Assembly: GCA_934393265.1 (NCBI GenBank)
Contig: CAKRQL010000011.1
Location: 1 to 48,178, forward strand
From: an uncultured Eubacteriales bacterium
Lineage (GTDB): Bacteria; Bacillota; Clostridia; Oscillospirales; CAG-272
Direction: 5' to 3'
Length of the DNA: 48,178 bases
The position numbers and the translations under genes were made by a program. Each line of letters opens with the position of its first letter. Within the stretch, counting starts at the first letter, position 1. The notes below the pieces were generated by a model. That model searched no databases and had not been told where the DNA came from. It saw nothing but the letters and a program-made list of their open reading frames with translations. Positions 8,547 to 16,611 of the stretch are shown here, in pieces.

Positions 8547-8607
8547 CTTGTGTACCAACCGTTTCTTTGTGTGTATATACCGCCTATATGCCGACATAAT
8601 TATCTGC

Positions 8608-8636
8608 ATTATAACACATCGCGCACGGTATGTCAA
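8608..8636 (-). promoter_or_regulatory. Sigma-A promoter of the deacetylase/ABC/GT2 operon
   Basis: On the minus strand TTGACA (8631-8636), 17-bp spacer, TATAAT (8608-8613), a perfect consensus. It lies back to back with the plus-strand promoter at 8655-8683; the two -35 boxes are 18 bp apart. Confidence 0.9.
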
Positions 8637-8654
8637 GGTTTACCGGCGCGTGGG

Positions 8655-8683
8655 TTGACATTCTGCGGGCGGTATGCTAAAAT
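8655..8683 (+). promoter_or_regulatory. Sigma-A promoter of the GT2-TagF fusion gene
   Basis: TTGACA (8655-8660), 17-bp spacer, TAAAAT (8678-8683). It diverges from the export-operon promoter, and the closeness suggests shared control. Confidence 0.85.
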
Positions 8684-8732
8684 AAGTCGAATGATGTTGA
8701 TTTGACGGGGTATCGCCCCGAGCGGAGGAAGT

Positions 8733-11486
8733 ATGCGTATAGTCGGAAATGTCACAGAGCGCAGCTACAGGATTTCCGTCGTCATGGCGGTCTATAACGT
8801 CGAGGCGTATGTGGCTGAGGCGATAGAGAGCGTGATAGCACAGGATATAGGCTTTGAAGAGAACGTTCAGCTTATTCTTGTCGATGACGGTTCGCCTGAC
8901 GGGAGCGGGGAAATATGCGACGGATATGCGGAAGAGTACCCCGATAATATACTCGTTCTCCACAAAGAAAACGGCGGCGTTTCCTCCGCCCGCAACCTCG
9001 GGCTCCGTTATATCCGCGGCGAGTATGTGAATTTCATGGACTCCGACGATAAGCTGTCCGCCTGCACCTTCACGAACGCTATGACATACGCGGATATATA
9101 CGGTGACAGAACCGACGTCATCTCCATTCCGTTTGAGTTTTTCGAGAGGCTTACCGGGCGCAACATTCCGCATAACCTTAAATTTTCAAGGGGCTCGAGA
9201 ATAATAGATCTGCGCGAGGAGTATAACCTCTTTCAGTTCTCCCTCGGCGCAGCGTTCGTGCGGCGTGAGGCGGCGGAGAGTATGCACTTTGACGAGAGCC
9301 TCGTCCTCTCTGAGGACGCAAAGGAGCTCTACAAGATATTTCTCAGAAAGCCGACCCTCGGGCTCGCCGACGGCGCAACCTATTATTACAGAAAACGCGC
9401 CGCCTCCGGCTCCGCCGTCGACAGCTCTATGAGGCGGAAGTCCTGCTATGCCGATCATATGCGCCGCCACTACCTGTTCATGATAAACAATTATCTTGAA
9501 CACTGGGGCTATGTTCCGAAGTTCGTTCAGTACGCGATTATGTACGACATCCAGTGGAAGTTTGCCACCCCCGAAATTCCCGACGGCGTTCTCACGGAAG
9601 AGGAGAGGGAGGATTATTTTGCGGCGCGCCGCGAGGTGCTCGGCTATATTGACGACGACATCGTCTTTCTTATGAACAATCTTCCGCTCTATCTGAAATA
9701 CTTCGTCCTTTCGGAGAAGTACGGAGAGCTTCCGGATTTTATCCGGGAGAGCGGAGACCTGCTGCTTGAAAATCCGTGCAGTGCAGAGAGACCGTACCGC
9801 GTCTCCGGCACCGATAATGTGGTCTGGTCGCTGAACTATTCCGACGGAATTGTCAAGCTTGAGGGAAGTATACTTCTTTTCAATATCTCCGAGGACGAGC
9901 CTGTCAGAATATACGGCAGGGTGAACGGAGAGCTCACGGAGGCACAGACCGTCTCGGTCCGCCGGCTCACCTCCCTCGGAAAATTCGCCGCGAACCGATA
10001 TTATTACAGGGTCGTGATGCCGCTTGACGGCGAGCACAGGGAGACTGTCACGCAGGTGATGATAGTGATGCGCGGCACGCCGGTGATAATCCGCCTGGTC
10101 CGCTACGGCTTTACCTCTCCGGTGTCAAATACACTTTACAAAAACTTCTATTATTCCGACCACACGGTTTTCCGTGTTGTCGGTCCCGCGATACGCTCGT
10201 TCCCCTGCGGGAAAAAGGGCTTTTTCGAGCGGGAGATGAGTCTGCGCCGCGAGATAAAGCTGCGCGACCCGATAGGGACGCACCGCGCGCTCCTCCTCCG
10301 TTTCATGGTGAGAATGGCAAGGCTGATAAAGTGCAGACCGATATGGATAGTTTCCGACAGGCTCGACAGGGCAGGGGATAACGGCGAGGCATTTTTCAGA
10401 TACATGAGAAGGCATCACCCCTGGGTGCGTGTATTCTTTTTGACCGGTAAAGAGGGCAAAAAGCACTCTCCCGTCCGCGGTCCGCGCCTGCTGACCGTCG
10501 GGACGTTCAGGACGGCATATTACAATCTTCTTGCCGACAGGTTCCTCTCGTCGCAGGCGGATATTTTCCCGCGCTGCGCGGCGCATTGTGACAATGAATA
10601 TGTCCGGGATTTATACACGCCTGACCGGTTTGTGTTCCTTCAGCACGGCGTGACGTGCAATAATATAGCCTCGTGGCTCTCTGCCGACACGGCGGGCGTC
10701 GCCATGCTCGTCACCGCGTCGCCCGAAGAGCGCGCGGCAATCATATCCGAGAACTGCGGGTACGACGAGACGAACACAAAGCTGACCGGCTTCCCGCGCT
10801 TTGACAGGCTCCGGGCAAAGAAGCCGCGGTATGTCACGCTCATGCCGACGTGGCGTCTCGGTCTCTCCTCCGGCTACGACAGGGAGAGCGGAAACTGGAA
10901 TTACGACCTTGAGAAATTCGCGAAGAGCGACTTCTGCCGCTTTTACTCTGCACTTACAAAGGACGTGAGAATTCTCTCGGCTCTGCGCAAAAAGGGTCTG
11001 AAGCTCGCGTTCGTTCCTCACCCGAATATCACCCGCGCGCTCGACGCCTTCGACTTCGACAAAAAGAACGTGAAGGTGCTCTCCGGCGTCCCGTATAGAA
11101 AAATCTATGCAAGGAGCGCACTGGTGCTGACCGACTATTCGTCTGCGGTTTTTGATTTTGCCTATCTGCGCCGCCCGGTGATTTACGCACAGTTCGACAA
11201 GGACAGCTTCTATGAGGGACAGGTGTATACAGAGGGATATTTCGATGTCCGTACAATGGGCTTCGGCGAGGTTGAGACCGACTATGAGGGCACCGTCGCG
11301 AGGCTTCTCGCGTATATTGAACGCGACTTTGAGATGAGCGACGAATATCGCGCCCGCGCCGACTCTTTCTTTGCCTACCGCGACAGGAAAAACTCGGAGA
11401 GAGTGTACAGGGCTGTTGCCGCAGGTACAATGCCGCGCCCGGTGCCGGACGGCAGGGACGAGGAAGAAAAAAATAAAAATGCATAA
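8733..11486 (+). CDS. Fusion of GT2 glycosyltransferase and CDP-glycerol glycerophosphotransferase (TagF-like)
   Basis: A 917-residue two-enzyme protein. Residues about 12-230 are a GT-A domain (ISVVMAVYNVE, LVDDGSPDGSG, metal-binding MDSDDK). Residues about 350-480 are a beta-rich linker of unknown role. Residues about 530-890 match the glycerophosphotransferase family of teichoic acid polymerases: FLQHGVT, TGFPRFDRL, LMPTWR, FVPHPN, LVLTDYSSAVFDFAYLRRPVIY. The second half should transfer glycerol phosphate (or a similar polyol phosphate) from a CDP donor to a lipid-linked acceptor. The start at 8733 follows GGAGGAAG. A GT2 next to a TagF domain suggests alternating sugar and polyol-phosphate units, presumably exported by the divergent ABC system. 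No CDP-glycerol synthase is in the window. Confidence 0.9.
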   Translation: MRIVGNVTERSYRISVVMAVYNVEAYVAEAIESVIAQDIGFEENVQLILVDDGSPDGSGEICDGYAEEYPDNILVLHKENGGVSSARNLGLRYIRGEYVNFMDSDDKLSACTFTNAMTYADIYGDRTDVISIPFEFFERLTGRNIPHNLKFSRGSRIIDLREEYNLFQFSLGAAFVRREAAESMHFDESLVLSEDAKELYKIFLRKPTLGLADGATYYYRKRAASGSAVDSSMRRKSCYADHMRRHYLFMINNYLEHWGYVPKFVQYAIMYDIQWKFATPEIPDGVLTEEEREDYFAARREVLGYIDDDIVFLMNNLPLYLKYFVLSEKYGELPDFIRESGDLLLENPCSAERPYRVSGTDNVVWSLNYSDGIVKLEGSILLFNISEDEPVRIYGRVNGELTEAQTVSVRRLTSLGKFAANRYYYRVVMPLDGEHRETVTQVMIVMRGTPVIIRLVRYGFTSPVSNTLYKNFYYSDHTVFRVVGPAIRSFPCGKKGFFEREMSLRREIKLRDPIGTHRALLLRFMVRMARLIKCRPIWIVSDRLDRAGDNGEAFFRYMRRHHPWVRVFFLTGKEGKKHSPVRGPRLLTVGTFRTAYYNLLADRFLSSQADIFPRCAAHCDNEYVRDLYTPDRFVFLQHGVTCNNIASWLSADTAGVAMLVTASPEERAAIISENCGYDETNTKLTGFPRFDRLRAKKPRYVTLMPTWRLGLSSGYDRESGNWNYDLEKFAKSDFCRFYSALTKDVRILSALRKKGLKLAFVPHPNITRALDAFDFDKKNVKVLSGVPYRKIYARSALVLTDYSSAVFDFAYLRRPVIYAQFDKDSFYEGQVYTEGYFDVRTMGFGEVETDYEGTVARLLAYIERDFEMSDEYRARADSFFAYRDRKNSERVYRAVAAGTMPRPVPDGRDEEEKNKNA

Positions 11487-11490
11487 ACAC

Positions 11491-11526
11491 GCGGGCGACA
11501 TCGACTGTCGCCCGCATATTTATTCT
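11491..11526 (+). terminator. Rho-independent terminator after the GT2-TagF gene
   Basis: GCGGGCGACA and TGTCGCCCGC form a perfect 10-bp stem with a 5-nt loop, then ATATTTATT. Confidence 0.8.
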
Positions 11527-11549
11527 ATAAGTAAATTTTGAGAAATCTA

Positions 11550-11578
11550 TTGACAAACCCGGCTTTCAATGTTAAAAT
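11550..11578 (+). promoter_or_regulatory. Sigma-A promoter of the str operon
   Basis: TTGACA (11550-11555), 17-bp spacer, TAAAAT (11573-11578). A leader of about 100 nt with two small hairpins (around GCCCGTTTGCGGGTGC and CCGCATTTTTGCGG) precedes rpsL. Confidence 0.85.
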
Positions 11579-11682
11579 ATAGCGGTAAAGACCTGCAATA
11601 GGGTGAATTATGCCCGTTTGCGGGTGCTTGCTCCGCATTTTTGCGGAAACACCAATCAAGTAAGCGAGAAAGGAGGAAAACA

Positions 11683-12096
11683 ATGCCAACCTTTAACCAG
11701 CTCGTAAAACAGGGTCGTTCGGACAAGGCGTACAAGTCCAAGACTCCCGCTCTTCAGCGTGGATTCAATGCACTTAAGAATGCCGCGACCGACCAGAGCG
11801 CACCGCAGAGGAGAGGCGTTTGCACCAAGGTTACCACGGTAACTCCGAAGAAGCCCAACTCGGCTCTCCGTAAGATTGCCCGTGTTAGACTTACCAACGG
11901 TATGGAAGCTACTTCCTATATCCCCGGTATCGGTCATAACCTTCAGGAGCACTCGGTTGTTCTTATCCGCGGCGGACGTGTTCGTGACCTGCCCGGCGTG
12001 CGTTACCACATCATACGCGGTACGCTCGATACACAGGGTGTCGCAAACCGTAAACAGGGACGCTCCAAGTACGGAGCAAAGCGTCCGAAGAAGTAA
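11683..12096 (+). CDS. rpsL: 30S ribosomal protein S12
   Basis: A 137-residue S12, the decoding-centre protein. Family blocks TPKKPNSALRK, GHNLQEHSVVLIRGGRV and RKQGRSKYGAKRPKK are intact. The start at 11683 is preceded by AGGAGG; the ORF continues upstream without a ribosome binding site. The residue equivalent to E. coli Lys43 is Lys56, as normal. The residue equivalent to Lys88 is Arg101 (codon CGT, in RVRDLPG), the same change that gives streptomycin resistance when selected in E. coli and mycobacteria. It is first in the str operon. Confidence 0.98.
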   Translation: MPTFNQLVKQGRSDKAYKSKTPALQRGFNALKNAATDQSAPQRRGVCTKVTTVTPKKPNSALRKIARVRLTNGMEATSYIPGIGHNLQEHSVVLIRGGRVRDLPGVRYHIIRGTLDTQGVANRKQGRSKYGAKRPKK

Positions 12097-12234
12097 TCGG
12101 GTATAACTTTTTCGGCGTAAAAATGTGCTCTCGTGCTGTGAGGTATTGTTTTACCTACCGTTTGCAAACGAGCACTAACGGACGTAATGTCCGAGTACCT
12201 ATGATATCATATTTTAATGAAGGAGGGAAGTACA
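12097..12234 (+). promoter_or_regulatory. Structured rpsL-rpsG intercistronic region
   Basis: This 138-nt gap is long for a str operon and can fold: GTGCTC near 12125 pairs with GAGCAC near 12171, enclosing AGGTA/TACCT and a TTTGCAAA dyad, and GGAC/GTCC pair just before the rpsG ribosome binding site. In E. coli the same gap carries the S7 autoregulatory site; a similar role here is inference. Confidence 0.4.
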
Positions 12235-12705
12235 GTGCCTAGAAGAGGTCAGATTTCCAAAAGAGACGTATTGCCGGATCCTCTGTACAATTCCAAGCTT
12301 GTAACAAAGCTTATCAATAACGTTATGTACGACGGCAAGAAGGGCGTTGCCCAGAAGATAGTTTACGATGCGTTCGCGGCTATCGAGGCAAAGAGCGGAG
12401 AGAATGCGCTTGATGTTTTCACCGCTGCTCTTGAGAATGTCATGCCCGTGCTCGAGGTTAAGTCCCGCCGTATCGGCGGATCGAACTATCAGGTTCCGCT
12501 TGAGGTTCGTGCAGAGCGCAGACAGACTCTCGGTCTCCGTTGGATAATATCTTATTCAAGAGCCAGGGGCGAAAAGACCATGGCTGAAAGGCTTGCCGGC
12601 GAGATAATGGACGCTAAGGCAGGCATGGGCGGTGCCTTCAAGAAGAAGGAAGACACCCACAAGATGGCAGAAGCAAACAAGGCTTTTGCACATTACAGAT
12701 TCTGA
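12235..12705 (+). CDS. rpsG: 30S ribosomal protein S7
   Basis: A 156-residue S7, the primary assembly protein of the 30S head that binds the 3' major domain of 16S rRNA. It begins PRRGQISKRDVLPDPLYNS and has the full family length. The start is a GTG at 12235 placed 7 nt after AGGAGGG; the upstream in-frame ATG at 12217 lies before that ribosome binding site and cannot be used with it. It is followed 27 nt later by fusA. Confidence 0.98.
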   Translation: MPRRGQISKRDVLPDPLYNSKLVTKLINNVMYDGKKGVAQKIVYDAFAAIEAKSGENALDVFTAALENVMPVLEVKSRRIGGSNYQVPLEVRAERRQTLGLRWIISYSRARGEKTMAERLAGEIMDAKAGMGGAFKKKEDTHKMAEANKAFAHYRF

Positions 12706-12732
12706 TTGTATTAAAAAGGAGATTTTCAGTTC

Positions 12733-14859
12733 ATGCCAAGAGAGTATTCGCTTGAACATACAAGAAATATCGGTATCATGGCTCACATCGATGCCGGTAA
12801 GACGACAACGACAGAACGCATCCTTTTTTATACAGGCAAGACTCATCGTATAGGTGAGGTTCACGACGGCGCAGCCACGATGGACTGGATGGCACAGGAG
12901 CAGGAGCGCGGAATAACGATCACCTCCGCCGCTACCACCTGCTACTGGATTCCGACAGCCTATCACGACGACCCGGACGCGGCGAAGGATCACAAGTACC
13001 GTATCAACATAATTGATACTCCGGGACACGTTGACTTCACCGTTGAGGTTCAGAGATCTCTGCGCGTTCTTGACGGATCTGTAACCGTTCTTTGCGCGAA
13101 GGGAGGCGTTGAGCCCCAGACCGAGACCGTTTGGCATCAGGCAAACGAGTACAAGGTTCCGAGAATGGCGTATGTCAACAAGATGGACATAACCGGCGCC
13201 GACTTCTACCGCGTTGTCAGAATGATCAAGGAGAGACTGCATGCGAATGCCGTTCCCGTGCAGCTCCCGATAGGAGCCGAGGCATCCTTCCGCGGCATCA
13301 TCGACCTTATGGAGATGAAGGCGGATGTTTATTACGACGACCTCGGTAAGGATATGAGAGTTGAGGAAATCCCCGAGGACATGAAGGCGCTTGCCGAGGA
13401 GTACCGCGCGAAGATGGTTGAGTCCATCTGCGAGACGGACGATGCCCTTATGGATAAGTTCTTCAACGAGGAGGAGATAACGGTTGCGGAGCTTCGCGCC
13501 GCTCTCCGTAAGGCTACGATAGCCAACCAGATAGTTCCCGTATGCTGCGGAACCTCATATAAGAACAAGGGCGTTCAGAAGCTTCTTGACGCTATCGTTG
13601 ATTATATGCCCGCTCCCACGGATATCGAGGCTATCAAGGGAATAAATCCCGAGACCGATGAGGAGGATTGCCGCCACGCGAGCGATGACGAGCCGTTCTC
13701 CGCTCTCGCCTTCAAGATAATGACCGACCCGTTTGTCGGAAAGCTCTGCTTCTTCCGTGTTTATTCCGGCTCGGTTTCCAAGGGAACCGCGGTTTACAAC
13801 TCGACGAAGGACGTGGACGAGCGTTTCGGTCGTATTCTTCAGATGCACGCCAATGAGCGTACCGATATCGATGTCTGCTACGCCGGAGATATCGCCGCCG
13901 TCGTCGGTGTAAAGAACACCACGACAGGAGATACCTTCTGTGACGAAAAGCATCCTATAATTCTTGAGTCCATGGTATTCCCCGAGCCGGTTATCCGTCA
14001 GGCAATTGAGCCCAAGACGAAGGCAGGTCAGGAGAAGATGAGCATCGCTCTTGCGAAGCTCGCCGAGGAGGACCCGACGTTCAGAACCTACACCGACGAG
14101 GAAACCGGACAGACTATAATCGCAGGTATGGGTGAGCTTCACCTTGAGATAATAGTAGACCGTCTTCTCCGTGAGTTCAAGGTCGAGGCTAATATAGGTG
14201 CACCGCAGGTTGCCTATAAGGAGACCATCAGAAAGAAGGTCGACCAGGAGACCAAGTATGCGCGTCAGTCCGGTGGTAAGGGTCAGTACGGTCATGTAAA
14301 GATCACCATCGAGCCGAACGAGACCGGCAAGGGCTACGAGTTCATCAACGCGGTTACCGGAGGGGCAATTCCGAAGGAGTATATCCCCGCTGTTGACGCC
14401 GGTATACAGGGTGCGATGCAGGCGGGCGTTCTCGCCGGCTACAACGTCGTCGACGTAAAGGTAACGCTTTACGACGGTTCCTACCACGAGGTCGACTCCT
14501 CCGAAATGGCATTCAAGATTGCCGGTTCAATGGCATTCAAGGAGGCTATGAGAAAGGCAGATCCCGTTCTTACCGAGCCTATCATGAAGGTCTCGGTAAC
14601 TACTCCGGATGACTATATGGGCGATATAATCGGAGATATAAACTCCCGTCGCGGACAGATAGAGTCCATGGAGCAGATAGGACCCGGAACCCAGAGAATA
14701 TATGCTCAGGTTCCTCTCGCGCAGATGTTCGGTTACGCGACTGCGCTCCGTTCCCGTTCTCAGGGACGCGCTGTCTATGTAATGGAGCCCTGCGGCTTCC
14801 AGGATGTTCCGAAGAACATTCAGGACGAGATAGTCAAGAACAGAGCGGCAAAGGGCTGA
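12733..14859 (+). CDS. fusA: Elongation factor G
   Basis: A 708-residue translational GTPase that drives translocation and ribosome recycling. G1 is AHIDAGKTTTTE near residue 18, the switch II block is DTPGHVDFT, and G4 is NKMD. The G domain carries a small insertion between the G2 and G3 motifs (around YHDDPDAAKDHK). Domain IV with QSGGKGQYGHV and the C-terminal domain are complete. The start ATG is 11 nt after AGGAG. It is third in the str operon, 27 nt after rpsG. Confidence 0.98.
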   Translation: MPREYSLEHTRNIGIMAHIDAGKTTTTERILFYTGKTHRIGEVHDGAATMDWMAQEQERGITITSAATTCYWIPTAYHDDPDAAKDHKYRINIIDTPGHVDFTVEVQRSLRVLDGSVTVLCAKGGVEPQTETVWHQANEYKVPRMAYVNKMDITGADFYRVVRMIKERLHANAVPVQLPIGAEASFRGIIDLMEMKADVYYDDLGKDMRVEEIPEDMKALAEEYRAKMVESICETDDALMDKFFNEEEITVAELRAALRKATIANQIVPVCCGTSYKNKGVQKLLDAIVDYMPAPTDIEAIKGINPETDEEDCRHASDDEPFSALAFKIMTDPFVGKLCFFRVYSGSVSKGTAVYNSTKDVDERFGRILQMHANERTDIDVCYAGDIAAVVGVKNTTTGDTFCDEKHPIILESMVFPEPVIRQAIEPKTKAGQEKMSIALAKLAEEDPTFRTYTDEETGQTIIAGMGELHLEIIVDRLLREFKVEANIGAPQVAYKETIRKKVDQETKYARQSGGKGQYGHVKITIEPNETGKGYEFINAVTGGAIPKEYIPAVDAGIQGAMQAGVLAGYNVVDVKVTLYDGSYHEVDSSEMAFKIAGSMAFKEAMRKADPVLTEPIMKVSVTTPDDYMGDIIGDINSRRGQIESMEQIGPGTQRIYAQVPLAQMFGYATALRSRSQGRAVYVMEPCGFQDVPKNIQDEIVKNRAAKG

Positions 14860-15067
14860 TCCCCCGGCGACATCTGGTGTCGCGACCGCTTTTGATAAAC
14901 GACACGCCATGTGCTGTGTCGCTCCCCCCGCGTGAGGCTCTCCGCGGGGAGGGCACCTTCCCCGTAATAAGGGCAACAGCCCGCGGGAAAGTATGTTCTG
15001 TTTTGCGGCAATGCCGCTGATAGATACAATCAAAAACAAAAAAACAAAATTCAGGAGGATAATTAAA
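14860..15067 (+). other. fusA-tuf intergenic region with hairpins
   Basis: A 208-nt gap, longer than usual. It holds GCGACA/TGTCGC directly after fusA, CGACAC/GTGTCG, and a GC-rich inverted stretch around CCCCGCGTGAGGCTCTCCGCGGGG. I see no clear promoter for tuf, so these may be processing or attenuation structures. The tuf ribosome binding site (AGGAGG) is at its end. Confidence 0.5.
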
Positions 15068-16273
15068 ATGGCAAAGGCAAAATTCGAAAGAACCAAACCC
15101 CATGTTAATATCGGTACTATCGGTCACGTTGACCACGGTAAGACCACTCTTACAGCCGCTATCACGAAGGTTCTTTCTCTGAAGAACAGCAACATCGACT
15201 TCCTGGCATACGACCAGATCGATAACTGCCCTGAGGAGAAGGCTCGTGGTATAACAATCAACTCCCGTCACGTTGAGTACGAAACCGACAAGCGTCACTA
15301 TGCGCACGTCGACTGCCCCGGCCACGCTGACTATGTTAAAAACATGATCACCGGTGCTGCACAGATGGACGGTGCTATCCTCGTCGTTGCAGGTACTGAC
15401 GGCCCTCTCGCACAGACCAGAGAGCACGTTCTTCTTGCCCGTCAGGTTGGCGTTCCCGCAATCGTTGTTTTCATGAACAAGGTTGATATCGTTGACGACC
15501 CCGAGCTTCTTGACCTCGTTGAGATGGAGATCCGTGACCTCCTTAACGAGTACGATTTCCCGGGCGACGATACTCCCATAATCCGCGGCTCTGCCCGTGT
15601 TGCTCTTGAGTGCCCGTCCAAGGACCCCGACGCTCCGGAGTACAAGTGCATCTGGGAGCTCATGGATGCGGTTGACACCTATATTCCTACTCCCGACCGT
15701 AAGGCTGACCTTCCGTTCCTTATGCCCGTCGAGGACGTATTCTCGATCTCCGGCCGTGGTACTGTTGCTACCGGTAGAGTTGAGAGAGGTACTGTAAAGA
15801 TGGCTGATACCGTTGAGATAGTCGGTATCAGACCCGAGAAGGTTTCCACCGTTGTTACCGGTATCGAGATGTTCCATAAGCTCATGGACTTCGCTGAGGC
15901 TGGAGACAACATCGGTGTTCTTCTTCGTGGTATCGATAAGAAGGGTATCGAAAGAGGACAGGTTCTTGCGAAGCCCGGCTCGATTCACCCCCACACCAAG
16001 TTCGTAGGTCAGGTCTACGTTCTTACCGAGAAGGAAGGCGGACGTTCTAAGCCCTTCTTCTCTGGATACAGACCGCAGTTCTATTTCAGAACTACCGACG
16101 TTACCGGTGTTATCCACCTTCCCGAGGGTGTTGAAATGTGCCGTCCCGGAGATAACGTCAACATGACTGTTGAGCTTATCTCTCCTATCGCTTGCGAGAA
16201 GGGACTTCGTTTCGCTATCCGTGAGGGCGGCAGAACCGTTGGTTCGGGCGTCGTTGCTGAGATCATAGAGTAA
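15068..16273 (+). CDS. tuf: Elongation factor Tu
   Basis: A 401-residue EF-Tu that brings aminoacyl-tRNA to the ribosome. G1 is GHVDHGKTT, switch II is DCPGHADYVKNM, and G4 is MNKVD. The usual SAADGPMPQT stretch reads AGTDGPLAQT, a lineage variant. The start ATG at 15068 follows AGGAGG; the longer ORF has no ribosome binding site. Codon choice is more biased than in neighbouring genes, as expected of a highly expressed gene. It is last in the str operon. Confidence 0.98.
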   Translation: MAKAKFERTKPHVNIGTIGHVDHGKTTLTAAITKVLSLKNSNIDFLAYDQIDNCPEEKARGITINSRHVEYETDKRHYAHVDCPGHADYVKNMITGAAQMDGAILVVAGTDGPLAQTREHVLLARQVGVPAIVVFMNKVDIVDDPELLDLVEMEIRDLLNEYDFPGDDTPIIRGSARVALECPSKDPDAPEYKCIWELMDAVDTYIPTPDRKADLPFLMPVEDVFSISGRGTVATGRVERGTVKMADTVEIVGIRPEKVSTVVTGIEMFHKLMDFAEAGDNIGVLLRGIDKKGIERGQVLAKPGSIHPHTKFVGQVYVLTEKEGGRSKPFFSGYRPQFYFRTTDVTGVIHLPEGVEMCRPGDNVNMTVELISPIACEKGLRFAIREGGRTVGSGVVAEIIE

Positions 16274-16311
16274 TTTTACTCTTTTAGTGCGGTGTGGGCT
16301 TGCCCCGCCGC

Positions 16312-16342
16312 GCGGGGCTGCCTTTGGCGGTATGGCTTTCTG
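16312..16342 (+). terminator. Probable str operon terminator
   Basis: GCCCCGC and GCGGGGC form a 7-bp stem with a 3-nt loop, followed only by TGCCTTT. A second small hairpin (CTGCC..GGCAG) follows. The termination signal is modest. Confidence 0.45.
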
Positions 16343-16387
16343 CCAGCCGCCGGCAGCCCTGCATAACATGTATATAGGTAAGATAAG

Positions 16388-16506
16388 TTTACTTTGGGGA
16401 TTGGTGAAATTCCATACCGGCAGTATAGTCTGCGAAGAAAGCAACGCTTTCCCGACGGGGTGAGATTCCCCGACCGACGGTAGAGTCCGGATGAGAAAAG
16501 AAACAG
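16388..16506 (+). promoter_or_regulatory. FMN riboswitch (RFN element)
   Basis: The conserved RFN core is present: GGTGAAATTCC..ACCGGC, AGTC-GCGA, GGGGTGAGATTCCCC, GACCGACGGT and AGAGTCCGGATGAGA. It lies upstream of a riboflavin-transporter gene and is followed by a terminator hairpin, the usual arrangement in which bound FMN stops transcription. FMN control of RibU is well established for this family. Confidence 0.95.
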
Positions 16507-16545
16507 AATACCTGTCGTGCATTTTCGCGCGACAGCATTCCTGCG

Positions 16546-16578
16546 TCCCCGCAATGTGCGGGGCTTTTTCTTTTCTTT
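16546..16578 (+). terminator. Riboswitch-controlled terminator
   Basis: CCCCGC and GCGGGG form a stem with a 5-nt loop, then CTTTTTCTTTTCTTT. It sits between the RFN element and ribU and is the expected expression platform. Confidence 0.85.
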
Positions 16579-16611
16579 CCCATATTGCTTTTGGAAAGAA
16601 AGGTTATTATA

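Noticed and set aside
16201..16273. EF-Tu reads VGSGVV where E. coli has VGAGVV, which suggested a kirromycin-resistance change
   Set aside because: Counting back from the C-terminus puts this at E. coli position 385, not 375; the residue equivalent to Ala375 is Ala here.
14834..16522. A 562-codon open frame on the minus strand, antisense to tuf
   Set aside because: It is a shadow of the strongly codon-biased tuf gene, has no family resemblance, and its end runs into the FMN riboswitch.
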